A DNA stretch of 41,507 nt from Phycisphaeraceae bacterium (lineage in GTDB: Bacteria > Planctomycetota > Phycisphaerae > Phycisphaerales > Phycisphaeraceae), in NCBI GenBank assembly GCA_040222855.1, contig JAVKCD010000010.1, positions 1 through 41,507 on the forward strand, given 5' to 3'. Shown in pieces: positions 32,614 through 41,273 of the stretch (its first letter is position 1; every line of letters starts with the position of its first letter). The translations under genes and the position numbers were made by a program. The notes beneath the pieces were generated by a model that saw nothing but the letters and a program-made list of their open reading frames with translations, was not told the origin of the DNA and searched no databases.

Positions 32614-33555
32614 ATCAGCCACACAAGCATCCAGAGTGATTGGGCATCTGTACCGGAGAGTGCTAACGGGCGCACCCACGGTGTCTGCGTCGCTCGGGAC
32701 GGAACGGTGATCGTCTTTGCTCAATGTCACGATGGTATCCTGCACTATGATCCCGCTGGCAACCTGCTCTCGCGCTTTGGTGGTGACCGTTGGCTATCAG
32801 CACATGGCCTCACGTATCAAACAGATGGAGACACGGAGTTTCTCTGGCTCACAGACGAAAAATCTGGATATGTAGCAAAAACAAACCTCACCGGCGATGT
32901 CATCCAGGCCTTGCCTACTCCGGATATCCGTAAAGTTAGTTCAGGCCTCAGCGACAATGGAACCAATAGCCATTCTTATAAACCAACCTGGGCCGCTGAG
33001 GACACAACAAGAGGCTTAATCTGGGTAGCCGATGGATACGGTTCTTCGTTGATCTATCAGTACGATCATCAGGGAAAGCTGGTCAAGGCGATCACCGGTA
33101 TAGACAGCGGCACCCGTCTTGCTTGTCCACACGGCATTACGCTCGACGAGAGCGGAAATCTCTGGATAGCCGACCGTGGTAATCGACGTATCGTGATCTA
33201 TAATCCAGAAGGTCATTACACCGAAGCCTTCCAAGACCTCTGCCACTCCCCCTGTGGCTTCGATTACACAGAGAGCCTGATTGTTATCCCAGAACTCTAC
33301 GGCTCGATAAAACTTCTCGACCGCAGCTGGCGGCTAGTTGCTGAGCTTGGCAGGAACGCCTCGATCCACATCGAGCGATTGCCCGATGGAGAGATCAGCC
33401 GGACTATGCCTGAGCACTGGCCAAATGTAGACCGTGCCACAATCCCCTCAAGGAGCTTCAACAGCCCGCACGCCTCCTGCTTTGGCCGAGAGGGTGAAAT
33501 TTATGTCGTGGAGTGGATCCTAGGCGGTCGAATCTCTCGCATCGATCTTCTTTGA
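32614..33555 (+). CDS. NHL-repeat beta-propeller protein, probable ATC start
   Basis: The only in-frame ATG/GTG/TTG start is GTG 32707, but coding-like text continues 31 codons upstream (SDWASVPESANGRTHGVCVA), completing the first propeller strand, and an ideal AAGGAG (32601-32606) lies seven bases before an in-frame ATC at 32614. I therefore start the gene at that ATC (possibly a mutated ATG). With it the product has 313 residues. Repeats of NHL type: THGVCVARDGTVIVF, THGLTYQ-like AHGLTYQTDGDTEFLWLTDE, RGLIWVADGYGSSLIYQYDH, CPHGITLDESGNLWIADRGN, SPHASCFGREGEIYVVEWI. These build a six-bladed propeller. No signal peptide is visible. Role unknown; similar proteins in planctomycetes lie beside PhyH oxygenases and may be peptidyl-glycine-lyase-like or binding proteins. 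Confidence 0.72.
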   Translation: MSHTSIQSDWASVPESANGRTHGVCVARDGTVIVFAQCHDGILHYDPAGNLLSRFGGDRWLSAHGLTYQTDGDTEFLWLTDEKSGYVAKTNLTGDVIQALPTPDIRKVSSGLSDNGTNSHSYKPTWAAEDTTRGLIWVADGYGSSLIYQYDHQGKLVKAITGIDSGTRLACPHGITLDESGNLWIADRGNRRIVIYNPEGHYTEAFQDLCHSPCGFDYTESLIVIPELYGSIKLLDRSWRLVAELGRNASIHIERLPDGEISRTMPEHWPNVDRATIPSRSFNSPHASCFGREGEIYVVEWILGGRISRIDLL

Positions 33556-33686
33556 AGTACTACATGGCTTCTTATTCACAGCAAAATAATATAGTCTAGA
33601 GCTCTGAATATATATATCAACTAAAATCAAAATATCGCATATCGGCCAAACAATAATCAAAATAAAGAAACACAAGGCTAGTTCTT
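33556..33686 (+). promoter_or_regulatory. A/T-rich upstream region of the pseudopilin gene
   Basis: 131 bases, strongly A/T-rich compared with the flanking coding DNA, containing TATATATAT around 33609-33617. Probably holds a promoter for the downstream gene. No defined -35/-10 pair is claimed. Confidence 0.35.
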
Positions 33687-34460
33687 ATGATTAAAAAGAC
33701 CGAGCATGCCATATTCAACTGTTTGGTGAAGCGGCAGGCGACTCCACTGCGGTCAGGTTTCACGCTTATCGAGCTTCTTGTCGTTATCTCGATCATCGCG
33801 ATCCTCATCGGCATGCTCCTGCCCGCCCTTGGCGGGGCCAGGGACATTGCTCGTCAGCTGAACTGCGGGACCAACATCCGCACACTGTCTCTCTCGCTAG
33901 AACTCTATGCTCAGGACAACCGGGAGTTCTTCCCGCCAAGAGCTGGCAGCAACCGCTGGCCCACTCGACTGTCGGAGTATTACACTGATCCATCGATGCT
34001 CATCTGCCCCAATGATGAACCCGCTGAACAAGGGACGCCAAGTGAATCCAACGAGGATTGGCGTCCTCGTAGTTATCTCATCAACGGCTTCAACGACGTC
34101 ATTGTCGTACGCGAAAACAACCTTAATGCTTGGCAGATAGGAAATCCTGCCGTCAGACAGCCTGAGATATTCAATCCAGGATCTGTCATCCACTTTGGCG
34201 AAAAAATCACCTATGAAAAGCAGGGTGATCGAGCCGATTTTTATATGGACCTCTTCGAAGGAATTGGCAATGATTTCGAGGTCGTCAACCATTCACGGCA
34301 TGGCGATCCAGACCGTCGCCACGGCGGTTCCTACTACGCTTTCGGCGATGGCTCCGCCCGCTTTCTCCCTTTCCCCGAAGCGATCGAACCCATCAATCAG
34401 TGGGCCACGATCCGGGAATACCGCAGTGGTTCAGTACACACTGTGCCGCCGCAGCAGTAG
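33687..34460 (+). CDS. Type II pseudopilin-like protein (prepilin N-terminal methylation signal)
   Basis: 257 residues, ATG 33687 with AAGG upstream. A 24-residue basic leader (MIKKTEHAIFN...RSG) precedes the prepilin cleavage site and [20 protein letters not shown]; the leader is longer than in the copy at 26974-27750. The soluble domain contains LNCGTNIRTLSLSLELYAQD and ends with HGGSYYAFGDGSARFLPF, the C-terminal DG motif of this planctomycete family. Fate and role as for other pseudopilins: prepilin-peptidase processed and membrane anchored. Last gene of the plus-strand set. Confidence 0.85.
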   Translation: MIKKTEHAIFNCLVKRQATPLRSGFTLIELLVVISIIAILIGMLLPALGGARDIARQLNCGTNIRTLSLSLELYAQDNREFFPPRAGSNRWPTRLSEYYTDPSMLICPNDEPAEQGTPSESNEDWRPRSYLINGFNDVIVVRENNLNAWQIGNPAVRQPEIFNPGSVIHFGEKITYEKQGDRADFYMDLFEGIGNDFEVVNHSRHGDPDRRHGGSYYAFGDGSARFLPFPEAIEPINQWATIREYRSGSVHTVPPQQ

Positions 34461-34949
34461 ACACAAGAATTCAGCCGTCCTGCTGTTACATTCCTCTGAT
34501 TAAGTTTCATCTGAACTACACTGATTCTCCGCATCTATTCATATGGCTATGGGCTACTCCCTAAATCCTGGTCAAGTGTTGATGAGCTGGTATCGATCTC
34601 GCATACGTCACGTAGTCTCCCTACAGCCTTGGCCTGGGGTTGTCTCTGATGGTGCCGAGCATCGAGCTGATTCAGGCACGTTTGGACGTCTACAGCATGT
34701 GGCACAATCGTCTCCGGCCGTACGCAGCACTGGGCTACAAGACGCCTCAAGAAGCCTTCATGGGATCATCAACTGCCTAACCGATGCGATACTCGGAAGG
34801 AGGTGAGTTCGAACCCCAGATCAGGGTCAAGCGACAAAACGTCCGAGGCGACCCGAGATTGCTCTTCCCAGACATTCGAGTCAGACCTAAATCATCTTTG
34901 CGGCCTGAAATGGCCGGTGGGCGGAGCACAACAATCTGCTCGACCCCCG
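34461..34949. other. Convergent intergenic region with an integrase remnant
   Basis: Between the pseudopilin gene and the sulfatase gene, which converge. Apart from the integrase fragment at 34652-34780 I see no gene. A T-loop-like TTCGAAC at 34808-34814 does not belong to a foldable tRNA. Confidence 0.5.
34652..34780 (+). pseudogene. C-terminal fragment of an integrase-core transposase
   Basis: The frame ending in TAA at 34778-34780 reads IELIQARLDVYSMWHNRLRP then YAALGYKTPQEAFMG, the C-terminal signature of IS3/IS481-type integrases (WHNxxRPHxALGYxTPxE). Nothing upstream supports a catalytic core. Only about 40 residues remain. It is different in sequence from the remnant at 8670-9104, so it stems from another element. 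Confidence 0.7.
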
Positions 34950-36353
34950 CTATGGTTCTATCCCAAACAGGCGTAAAGCCTTCTCACTCAACTGACCACG
35001 AATCGGCAGCCGTGGCGGTCGTAGTAAATCACGTGGCATCAATGCCTTGAGTTCTTCAACCAACTCTGGCCTGTCTACGGAAAGATCCTTCGTCTCAGCG
35101 GGATCATTCTTCAGATCAAAGAGCTCAATCCTGCCATCGGGATGAAGGATCAGTTTCCAGTCGCCACGGCGTACTGTTGCTTCGATGTACAGGGCATCAT
35201 GCGGCGTGCTAGCGCCCGGCTCATCGAGAAGCAGCGGGGTGATGTCACGCCCATCAATGTCCGGTGGAGCCTCACCGCCCGCCATCCTGATGAAGGTCGG
35301 CATCAGGTCCATCGCACTAGCCAGTTCATCCTGAGTGGTATTCGCTGGGATCACGCCGGTCTGACGGAAGATGGCTGGCACTCGGTGGCCGCCTTCATAA
35401 GGCCCTGTCTTGCCGCCACGCAGCGGACCTGATGAGCCCCCGCGGTTCCCGTGACGAAGCCAGGGCCCATTGTCGGAAGTGAAGATCACGAGCGTACGCT
35501 CGGCCAGATCGAGATCGTCGAGCTTCTTCAGAATGGCTCCGACAGCCCAGTCAAGTTCCTGGATCACGTCTGTATATAAGCCCGCCTTACTGCTGCCGCG
35601 AAATGCATCAGATACCGCCAAGGGTACATGGGGCATGGGATGCGGGACGTAGAGGAAGAATGGCTGGTCTGCGTGCTCTTCAATGAAATCGATACTGGCT
35701 TGGGTCACACGCCTTGTGAGCTGGGACTGATCGACCGGGAACTCCGTCACGCGATCCTGAATCATCCAGGGGATCACGCCCGGCTCTGCCTCGTAGGCCT
35801 GCTCCCGCGTATAGCCATCGAGTTGGGCGCCCTCGGAGAAGCGAAGCTCATCAGGCACAGGCATGTCGTTACTGAGCGGGATTCCCGCGAAGCGGTCGAA
35901 CCCCCGGGCGGTGGGGAGGTGCTCCTCGCGATGGCCGAGGTGCCACTTGCCGAAGCAGCCGGTGGCGTAGCCGATATCACCCAGGGCTTCTGCCAAGGTC
36001 ACCACGTCGGATCTGATCCCGCGTCTCGTGGACTCGGTCCTCGGGTCAATCACAAAATAGACGCCGGTTCTCTGGGGGTACCGCCCGGTGAGCAGGGCAG
36101 CTCGTGAGGGAGAGCACACTGAGGATGCCATGTGGAAATCGGTAAAACTCATACCTTCATGCGCGAGACGATCCAGATGCGGGGTCCTCACCTCTGCCGA
36201 CTTATAGGGACCGATGTCGCCGTATCCCAGATCATCACAGAGGATGATGACGAAGTTCGGAGGCAACTCGGCGTGTAGGCAAGCAGGCGATAGTGTAAGC
36301 ATCGTCAGGACGATCGTCAGCATCCTCGACACGCTCACTGGCGGATGGATCAT
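34950..36353 (-). CDS. Secreted type I sulfatase (formylglycine-dependent)
   Basis: 467 residues, start ATG 36353 with GGAAGGTG upstream; signal peptide to about 28 (MLTIVLTMLTLSPACLHA). Alkaline-phosphatase-superfamily sulfatase: NFVIILCDDLGYGD (Asp40/Asp41 bind Ca2+), CSPSRAALLTGRYPQRTG with Cys80, the residue converted to formylglycine, FGKWHLGH (about 144-151), and IFTSDNGPWLRHGNRGG as the second metal site. It would remove sulfate esters from polysaccharide or glycosaminoglycan in the periplasm or outside. The start lies 34 bases after the FAD oxidoreductase stop, so it is the third gene of the glycosidase operon. A separate FGE or anSME maturase must act; none is in the window. Confidence 0.94.
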   Translation of the reverse strand: MIHPPVSVSRMLTIVLTMLTLSPACLHAELPPNFVIILCDDLGYGDIGPYKSAEVRTPHLDRLAHEGMSFTDFHMASSVCSPSRAALLTGRYPQRTGVYFVIDPRTESTRRGIRSDVVTLAEALGDIGYATGCFGKWHLGHREEHLPTARGFDRFAGIPLSNDMPVPDELRFSEGAQLDGYTREQAYEAEPGVIPWMIQDRVTEFPVDQSQLTRRVTQASIDFIEEHADQPFFLYVPHPMPHVPLAVSDAFRGSSKAGLYTDVIQELDWAVGAILKKLDDLDLAERTLVIFTSDNGPWLRHGNRGGSSGPLRGGKTGPYEGGHRVPAIFRQTGVIPANTTQDELASAMDLMPTFIRMAGGEAPPDIDGRDITPLLLDEPGASTPHDALYIEATVRRGDWKLILHPDGRIELFDLKNDPAETKDLSVDRPELVEELKALMPRDLLRPPRLPIRGQLSEKALRLFGIEP

Positions 36354-36387
36354 GATGCACCTTCCGTATTATGGAGGGCAATGCCTA

Positions 36388-37980
36388 TCAAGAGGATTCC
36401 ACTATTGTCTCTGGGTTCCCGTCGTCATTCAGGCTCATCGCTACGTCACAGCTCAAGACCTGACCGGCCTCCTTCAGGGCACACTCGAGGTCCGGGTACG
36501 GCAAGGCCTGAACGGGAATGTTCTGGCTGGCAGCGAGGTGACCCGCAATCGCCGCGGATTCGGCAAGCATCATGAAGACAGGCTCCATTCGGATTGACCC
36601 GAAAGCTATGTGCGAGGCCGAGAGTGCTACTGGAACCAGCAGGTTGGTGACGCTGTCTGTCGGGGGGGTGATCGCACGGTATGAGATGCCATAGGGTCGG
36701 CGTAATCTGATCTGAACATCGCCCTCATTGCGTACAAAGCCTGCGGTATCGACAAACCGTCGGCAGTTATGAGAGTCCATCTGGTAGGCACCCATCGCGA
36801 TGACATCCGCATCGATCACATCACTCCGGCAGTGGCGCTCCGTGATCACGACATCTCCGAGCATCCGTCGGGCTTCGCGGATGTAGAGCTGTGGTGGCCA
36901 GTGCCCGGTGTCCGCAAACTCATCGCCCGCCAGTCCCCATCGAGCGTATTCCTCGCGGATGGTTGCGGGAACAGATGGATCATGGGCCAGAAAGTGGTGG
37001 AGGCCTTGCTGGTAGTCGACGTGCTCCTGGAATATCCGCTCTCGCTCGGCATAACCGGCGACGGGCCATCGCGTGGATCCGCCGATCAGGTCTGTCGAAA
37101 AGGCTCCATGGTTATTGGTGTCGGTTTTTTCTGATCCCATAATGGGATCGAACTTCCTAAAGAAATCAATGGAGGTGCCGTGGAGCCATCGTCTGCATAG
37201 TTCGTAACGGCGAGGGTTGTAGTTCTCAGGTTTCGGGAAGGGTATGCGGTTTGCCTTGTCAGCGGTCATGCAGACACGGAAGTTGTAGGCCTGGATCCGT
37301 CCATCACCTGCGCCAATCGGACCGAGGTGTGATGGCTCGATGTCCGGCAACAGGCCGCTTGCGGGATCGTTCTCGATGCGGAAGGGAGAGACATCGTGGT
37401 CGAACTGATGGCTGTCGTGGACGATCACGCCGTTGCTGGTTTCACCGTATAAGGCATTTCCTTCACGGCCGAGCGTGAAGGGCACATCAGCGGCCGCCAT
37501 GAGATCACCCTCGTAGGAGCAATCGAGGAAGGTCGATGCTGTGACCGTCAGGCCGCCAATCATCTCGATGGCCTTGATTCTTTTCCCATCACGATGGACG
37601 CGATGCAGATACTGTCCGATGATTGGCGTGATCTCGTGATCCGCCATCAGTTGCTCGAAAGTTCGCCTCACGATGTGAGGCTCAGGTCGCCAAGTGCGCG
37701 CGAGGCCATAGTGGCTGCCAAGTGCATCAAAGATCTCTGCGGTCAACCCGCCAATGATCGCTTCGTTACCCACATCGGTACAGCTCAGGCCGTTGGCCGC
37801 CATGCCTCCGGGATGATCGCCAGGATGAAGGAGGGCAACCGTGAGGCCTCTCCGCCTCGCGGTGATTGCTGCCACGATACCGGCCGATGTCGCAGCGTAG
37901 ACGCACATGTCGGCGTGTATCAGCTGGATGTCGGCCTTGATGGCCAGGTCACTGAAGTAAACAGGTTTTGAATCGCTCAT
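36388..37980 (-). CDS. FAD-dependent oxidoreductase (FAD_oxidored/GidA-like fold)
   Basis: 530 residues. The N-terminal FAD site is slightly altered: ADMCVYAATSAGIVAAITAR replaces the common GxGxxG with AATSAG, as in FAD_oxidored proteins near polysaccharide genes (usual VYGATPAGIAAA). HPGGMAANGLSCTDVGN, FLDCSYEGDLMAAADVPFT and the C-terminal NLLVPVALSASHIAFGSIRM and EPVFMMLAESAAIAGHLAAS match the family. The enzyme probably oxidises a sugar or sugar acid; the true substrate of the family is mostly unknown. No signal peptide, so cytoplasmic. Its ATG at 37980 overlaps the TGA of the glycosidase (ATGA, bases 37977-37980), tying the two proteins together. Confidence 0.88.
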   Translation of the reverse strand: MSDSKPVYFSDLAIKADIQLIHADMCVYAATSAGIVAAITARRRGLTVALLHPGDHPGGMAANGLSCTDVGNEAIIGGLTAEIFDALGSHYGLARTWRPEPHIVRRTFEQLMADHEITPIIGQYLHRVHRDGKRIKAIEMIGGLTVTASTFLDCSYEGDLMAAADVPFTLGREGNALYGETSNGVIVHDSHQFDHDVSPFRIENDPASGLLPDIEPSHLGPIGAGDGRIQAYNFRVCMTADKANRIPFPKPENYNPRRYELCRRWLHGTSIDFFRKFDPIMGSEKTDTNNHGAFSTDLIGGSTRWPVAGYAERERIFQEHVDYQQGLHHFLAHDPSVPATIREEYARWGLAGDEFADTGHWPPQLYIREARRMLGDVVITERHCRSDVIDADVIAMGAYQMDSHNCRRFVDTAGFVRNEGDVQIRLRRPYGISYRAITPPTDSVTNLLVPVALSASHIAFGSIRMEPVFMMLAESAAIAGHLAASQNIPVQALPYPDLECALKEAGQVLSCDVAMSLNDDGNPETIVESS

Positions 37981-39917
37981 GAGTGACTCCGCCCAGCGTG
38001 CTCTCCAGCGGGTCCGAAGGGTGAAGGGATTTGCCCACGCTCGATTCGACTCATGAAGCCGAGCACGGGTCCCCAGCTATAGAGTGGATGAGTGTGTGGT
38101 CCGCGTCCACCAGTACCATCGATGGCTGAGTAGGTCTCGGCCACGACGCCTTGTTCACGCCAGCCCTTGAGCAGCAGAGCGAGCGACTTCTCCACGAGTG
38201 TATGGCGCGCTTTATCCAACGGATAGCGGTGAAGGCCAAGGTAGACGAGGAAGTTGACCGGCGGCCAGACACGACCACGCTGATACAACTGTTCTTTGAA
38301 CGCCTCCTCGTGTTTTGGAGAGACCGGAATCATCCACTCTCCCGCAAACTGCGTCGGTTCGAGCAGGTGCTCTGAAACCAGACGCTCGGCACGATCCTTA
38401 GGGACATACCCTCCGATCAGCGGGTAGAAGCTGGTGGGTGATCGTGCCTTCGACCACTCCTGTTTATCCGTTCTCCGATTGAGATAAATGCCTTCTTGAT
38501 CGTTCCAGAGATTTTCCAGTGCTTGTCCGTAGCGTTCGGCTCGGCCGAGGAGTTCGTCCGCATCCTGCTGATGGCCCAGAATCAATGCAAGTTCAGCCAT
38601 GGCCTGGCAGTCCGCGACGTAGAGTGAGGTCATGCCGACATCCTCGATGAGCATGAGATGCGTGTCGGGATCAAAAGGCGGGTCGTCGTACATCGGGGCG
38701 TTGTCGAGGCCTGATTCGATTGCCGCACCGTCGCCGGTGTTGGGCTGGATAAACTCTGCTGGATCGCCGACTCGTGGCGTATAGGGGTTTGATCCAAGAG
38801 ATATCGTGCCGTTGGTGTTCTGGCGGTCGGAGTCCCACCATCGGTTCCATGCCATGAGAGCGGGCCATAGCGACTCGATGACTTCTTGATTCGGGTGCAG
38901 CCGGTACATTCCGAGTAGACATAAGGATCCGACAGGAGGCTGGGATCGATCGCATGAGACACGGCCCGATCCCTGAGCGACGTTGGGGATGAAGGATTCA
39001 TCGACCATCTCGCGAAAGGTCTCGATCGCGCACGCGTAGCCAAGATCCGGGTCATCGGCGGTGATCATCCACGCCGTCAAGAAGCTGTCCCAGCAGAACA
39101 GGGCGTACCCGCCACGCTTGCAGTTCCAGTCGCGTGCAACAGGGCAGATGACGCGGTCGAATCTTGGCTCGTAGATCAGATTCCAGGCGATGCAGGCGCG
39201 CGTTGCCTCCTGCGTTTCGGCCTGGTCATCATGTTCCGCGTTCCATTTATCAAGATGCGTGCGAGCATCGGCGATACGCCGGGTCACCTCATCCAGGCTC
39301 AGTGGCGTGGAAGTGCTGATGGCGACGGGTTGATCGCCCTGGATGGCGAGATACGGCGAGGGTGTTGGCAGGTTGGGGTCATGGAAAGGCTCACCCGTGA
39401 CGTGAATCGTGATCTCCTGGCCGGGCAGATCAGCGACCAGTGTGCGGGCATCGACTCGGCTGGCATGGCCGGGCCGATTCCAGAGCATCCTCGCGTGCAC
39501 GGTCACGGCGCGTGGCCAGGTGACCTCCTGGAGTGGTGTGATCAGAGCGACCCACTGCCCGTTCGAGGCAGTCGTCTCCACGCGGTAACGTGCACCACGC
39601 AGGTCCAGTTCGAGGCTGGTGTAGGCTCCGTCATAGCTTCGCGGCCCTGGCCTGATCTCAAGGATGCTCGAAATGTTCAGATCACGTCCGATGCTCGTGA
39701 GTTGGGTCCCCGCGGTGCGGGGGAGCTGCTGCTGCCCGAAAAAAGACTCACCAACCCAGATTAATCGGTCCGGCGCTGCGATCCCGATATCAATCGCAAG
39801 CGATTCGGGCAGGAGGACGTGGCGCAGTACGCTGCGGGTGTCCCACGTGTTCCAGTCGCGGGCGCGCGTACGGTGCATTGCTGCTGCCAGACGCATTGAT
39901 TGATCAAGAATACTCAT
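37977..39917 (-). CDS. (alpha/alpha)6-barrel glycoside hydrolase, GH63/GH37-like
   Basis: 646 residues, start ATG 39917 (MSILDQSMRL). No signal peptide, so cytoplasmic. An N-terminal beta-sandwich (about 1-215) precedes a helical barrel with RDWNCKRGGYALFCWDSFLT, where the Asp of the FCWDSF motif is the likely general acid, TGDGAAIESGLDNAPMYDDP, RSPTSFYPLIGGY, and GVVAETYSAIDG whose Glu is a candidate base. These resemble GH63 alpha-glucosidase/mannosylglycerate-hydrolase-type proteins (clan GH-G). It would hydrolyse alpha-linked sugar units taken up from outside. First gene of the operon with the FAD oxidoreductase and sulfatase, transcribed away from the regulator at 40101. Confidence 0.85.
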   Translation of the reverse strand: MSILDQSMRLAAAMHRTRARDWNTWDTRSVLRHVLLPESLAIDIGIAAPDRLIWVGESFFGQQQLPRTAGTQLTSIGRDLNISSILEIRPGPRSYDGAYTSLELDLRGARYRVETTASNGQWVALITPLQEVTWPRAVTVHARMLWNRPGHASRVDARTLVADLPGQEITIHVTGEPFHDPNLPTPSPYLAIQGDQPVAISTSTPLSLDEVTRRIADARTHLDKWNAEHDDQAETQEATRACIAWNLIYEPRFDRVICPVARDWNCKRGGYALFCWDSFLTAWMITADDPDLGYACAIETFREMVDESFIPNVAQGSGRVSCDRSQPPVGSLCLLGMYRLHPNQEVIESLWPALMAWNRWWDSDRQNTNGTISLGSNPYTPRVGDPAEFIQPNTGDGAAIESGLDNAPMYDDPPFDPDTHLMLIEDVGMTSLYVADCQAMAELALILGHQQDADELLGRAERYGQALENLWNDQEGIYLNRRTDKQEWSKARSPTSFYPLIGGYVPKDRAERLVSEHLLEPTQFAGEWMIPVSPKHEEAFKEQLYQRGRVWPPVNFLVYLGLHRYPLDKARHTLVEKSLALLLKGWREQGVVAETYSAIDGTGGRGPHTHPLYSWGPVLGFMSRIERGQIPSPFGPAGEHAGRSHS

Positions 39918-40100
39918 GGTTCTTCCTAAGAAATGACGGCGTGACTGTTTTGAAGAAGCCGCGGAGGTGGATTAGCCGTATTTTATTATAAAAGTATATT
40001 TTTAATGACTTTACGTGTTCTTATTTAATAGATCGCCTGTAAAATAAGAGATAAACTATTTGATCCTATAAGTCAATATGATACCTTGAAGGTGATGGCT
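39918..40100. promoter_or_regulatory. A/T-rich divergent promoter region
   Basis: 183 bases between the glycosidase operon (minus) and the GntR/LacI-like regulator (plus), much richer in A/T than the coding DNA. CTTATTT (40020-40026) and AAATAAG (40042-40048) form an inverted repeat with a 15-base spacer, a possible operator. Both flanking promoters should lie here. No consensus boxes are asserted. Confidence 0.5.
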
Positions 40101-41186
40101 ATGACTCTGTCCGATCTGCATCCCGGCAATACCGCAACCGTCGCGCGACTGGTCCAGATGATCCGCAGGGACATCCGTGAGCGGGATCTGCGTGAAGGTG
40201 ATCGCTATCTGACGACGGAAGAAGTGGCGACCCTGATGAACGTGGCCAAGGGGACTGCTAATCGAGCGATGCAGCAACTGGCAAGAGAGAATCTTCTGGT
40301 TCGCAACAGGAAGCTTGGCACGTATATTGGGCAAGGGGTAGTAGCGGATTCATCGAGTGTCGATCAGATCTGCCTTCTGATCCGCAGAGCCTACTACCTC
40401 GCAGAGCGAGAGCGCATCAACGAAGTTGTGGGTGGGACCCTCTCGGCACTCACCAAGGCCTCGGTTGAGTTGTCGCTGGCTCCAGATGATCAGGAAATGG
40501 TTTACGCCGAGCGTCTGATCAGAGCCAACGAGGATCGTTCACTCAGGGTCGGTTATTTCGTTGCCTCGAAGTCTCCGCAGATCCAATCCTTTTTCCAGTT
40601 GCAGGGCGTTCCGGCCCTCATCATGGGGACGCCTTACCCGCAGAGTCAGGGGCTTGCCTCAATTGATCTGGATCAAGACAAGATCGGGAGACTCGCTGTG
40701 CGAGCCGCTTTCGAATCGGGCGATCAGCGTATTGCGGTCATCCTTCGTGATCGGAGAGGTTTTGGCGATGACATCATGGTCAATGCCATCACGGCAGAGG
40801 CCATGAGTCTCGGCGTGAAGCCGGGTGATCTTGTGATCCGAAGCGTCCCATCGGACGCACAACTCTCAATCCACACGATTCAGCACCTGATGACAAGCAG
40901 CAATCCGCCATCCGCGATCATCACCCGCTCACGAACGGCACTCGAGGCTGTTGCCTGTGTCATGGATCGCCTTGACTGGCCAGAAACAACTCGTGTGATA
41001 TCGGCAGACTGGCTTCCAGCCAGTCACCGCAAGGGTGCCTATGCCTGCGTTAAGCCCTACATCTCCGCCTACGAACAAGGCGTGCAGATGGGGAAGATGA
41101 TCAGCGCCCTCATCGCCGACCAAATCCCTGATCCTCTTCACACCATGGTGGATGTGAGCCTTGAACATATTACGGAACAGGCATGA
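40101..41186 (+). CDS. GntR-type transcriptional regulator with LacI-like sensor domain
   Basis: Start at ATG 40101 (MTLSDLHPGNTATV), with AAGG eight bases upstream; ATG 40095 and TTG 40086 are alternatives. 361 residues: a winged HTH at about 15-78 (LREGDRYLTTEEVATLMNVA then GTANRAMQQLARENLL), a linker, then a periplasmic-binding-like effector domain (LIMGTPYPQSQGLASIDLDQ, IAVILRDRRGFGDDIMVNAI, SAIITRSRTALEAVACVMDR). It is paralogous to the regulator at 28814-29878. Divergent from the glycosidase/FAD/sulfatase operon across an A/T-rich region, so it probably controls that operon and itself. Effector unknown. Confidence 0.88.
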   Translation: MTLSDLHPGNTATVARLVQMIRRDIRERDLREGDRYLTTEEVATLMNVAKGTANRAMQQLARENLLVRNRKLGTYIGQGVVADSSSVDQICLLIRRAYYLAERERINEVVGGTLSALTKASVELSLAPDDQEMVYAERLIRANEDRSLRVGYFVASKSPQIQSFFQLQGVPALIMGTPYPQSQGLASIDLDQDKIGRLAVRAAFESGDQRIAVILRDRRGFGDDIMVNAITAEAMSLGVKPGDLVIRSVPSDAQLSIHTIQHLMTSSNPPSAIITRSRTALEAVACVMDRLDWPETTRVISADWLPASHRKGAYACVKPYISAYEQGVQMGKMISALIADQIPDPLHTMVDVSLEHITEQA

Positions 41187-41273
41187 CGCGTAGCCATGCC
41201 GAGAGTTGAGGGATCGACCTTGACCTGTCTTGATTCTTTCATTTCTGCATCTGGAGAAAGCGAGGATAATCTC

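Noticed and set aside
34801-34820. Second T-loop-like string (GAGTTCGAACCCC)
   Set aside because: The flanks do not pair as a T stem and no cloverleaf can be drawn.
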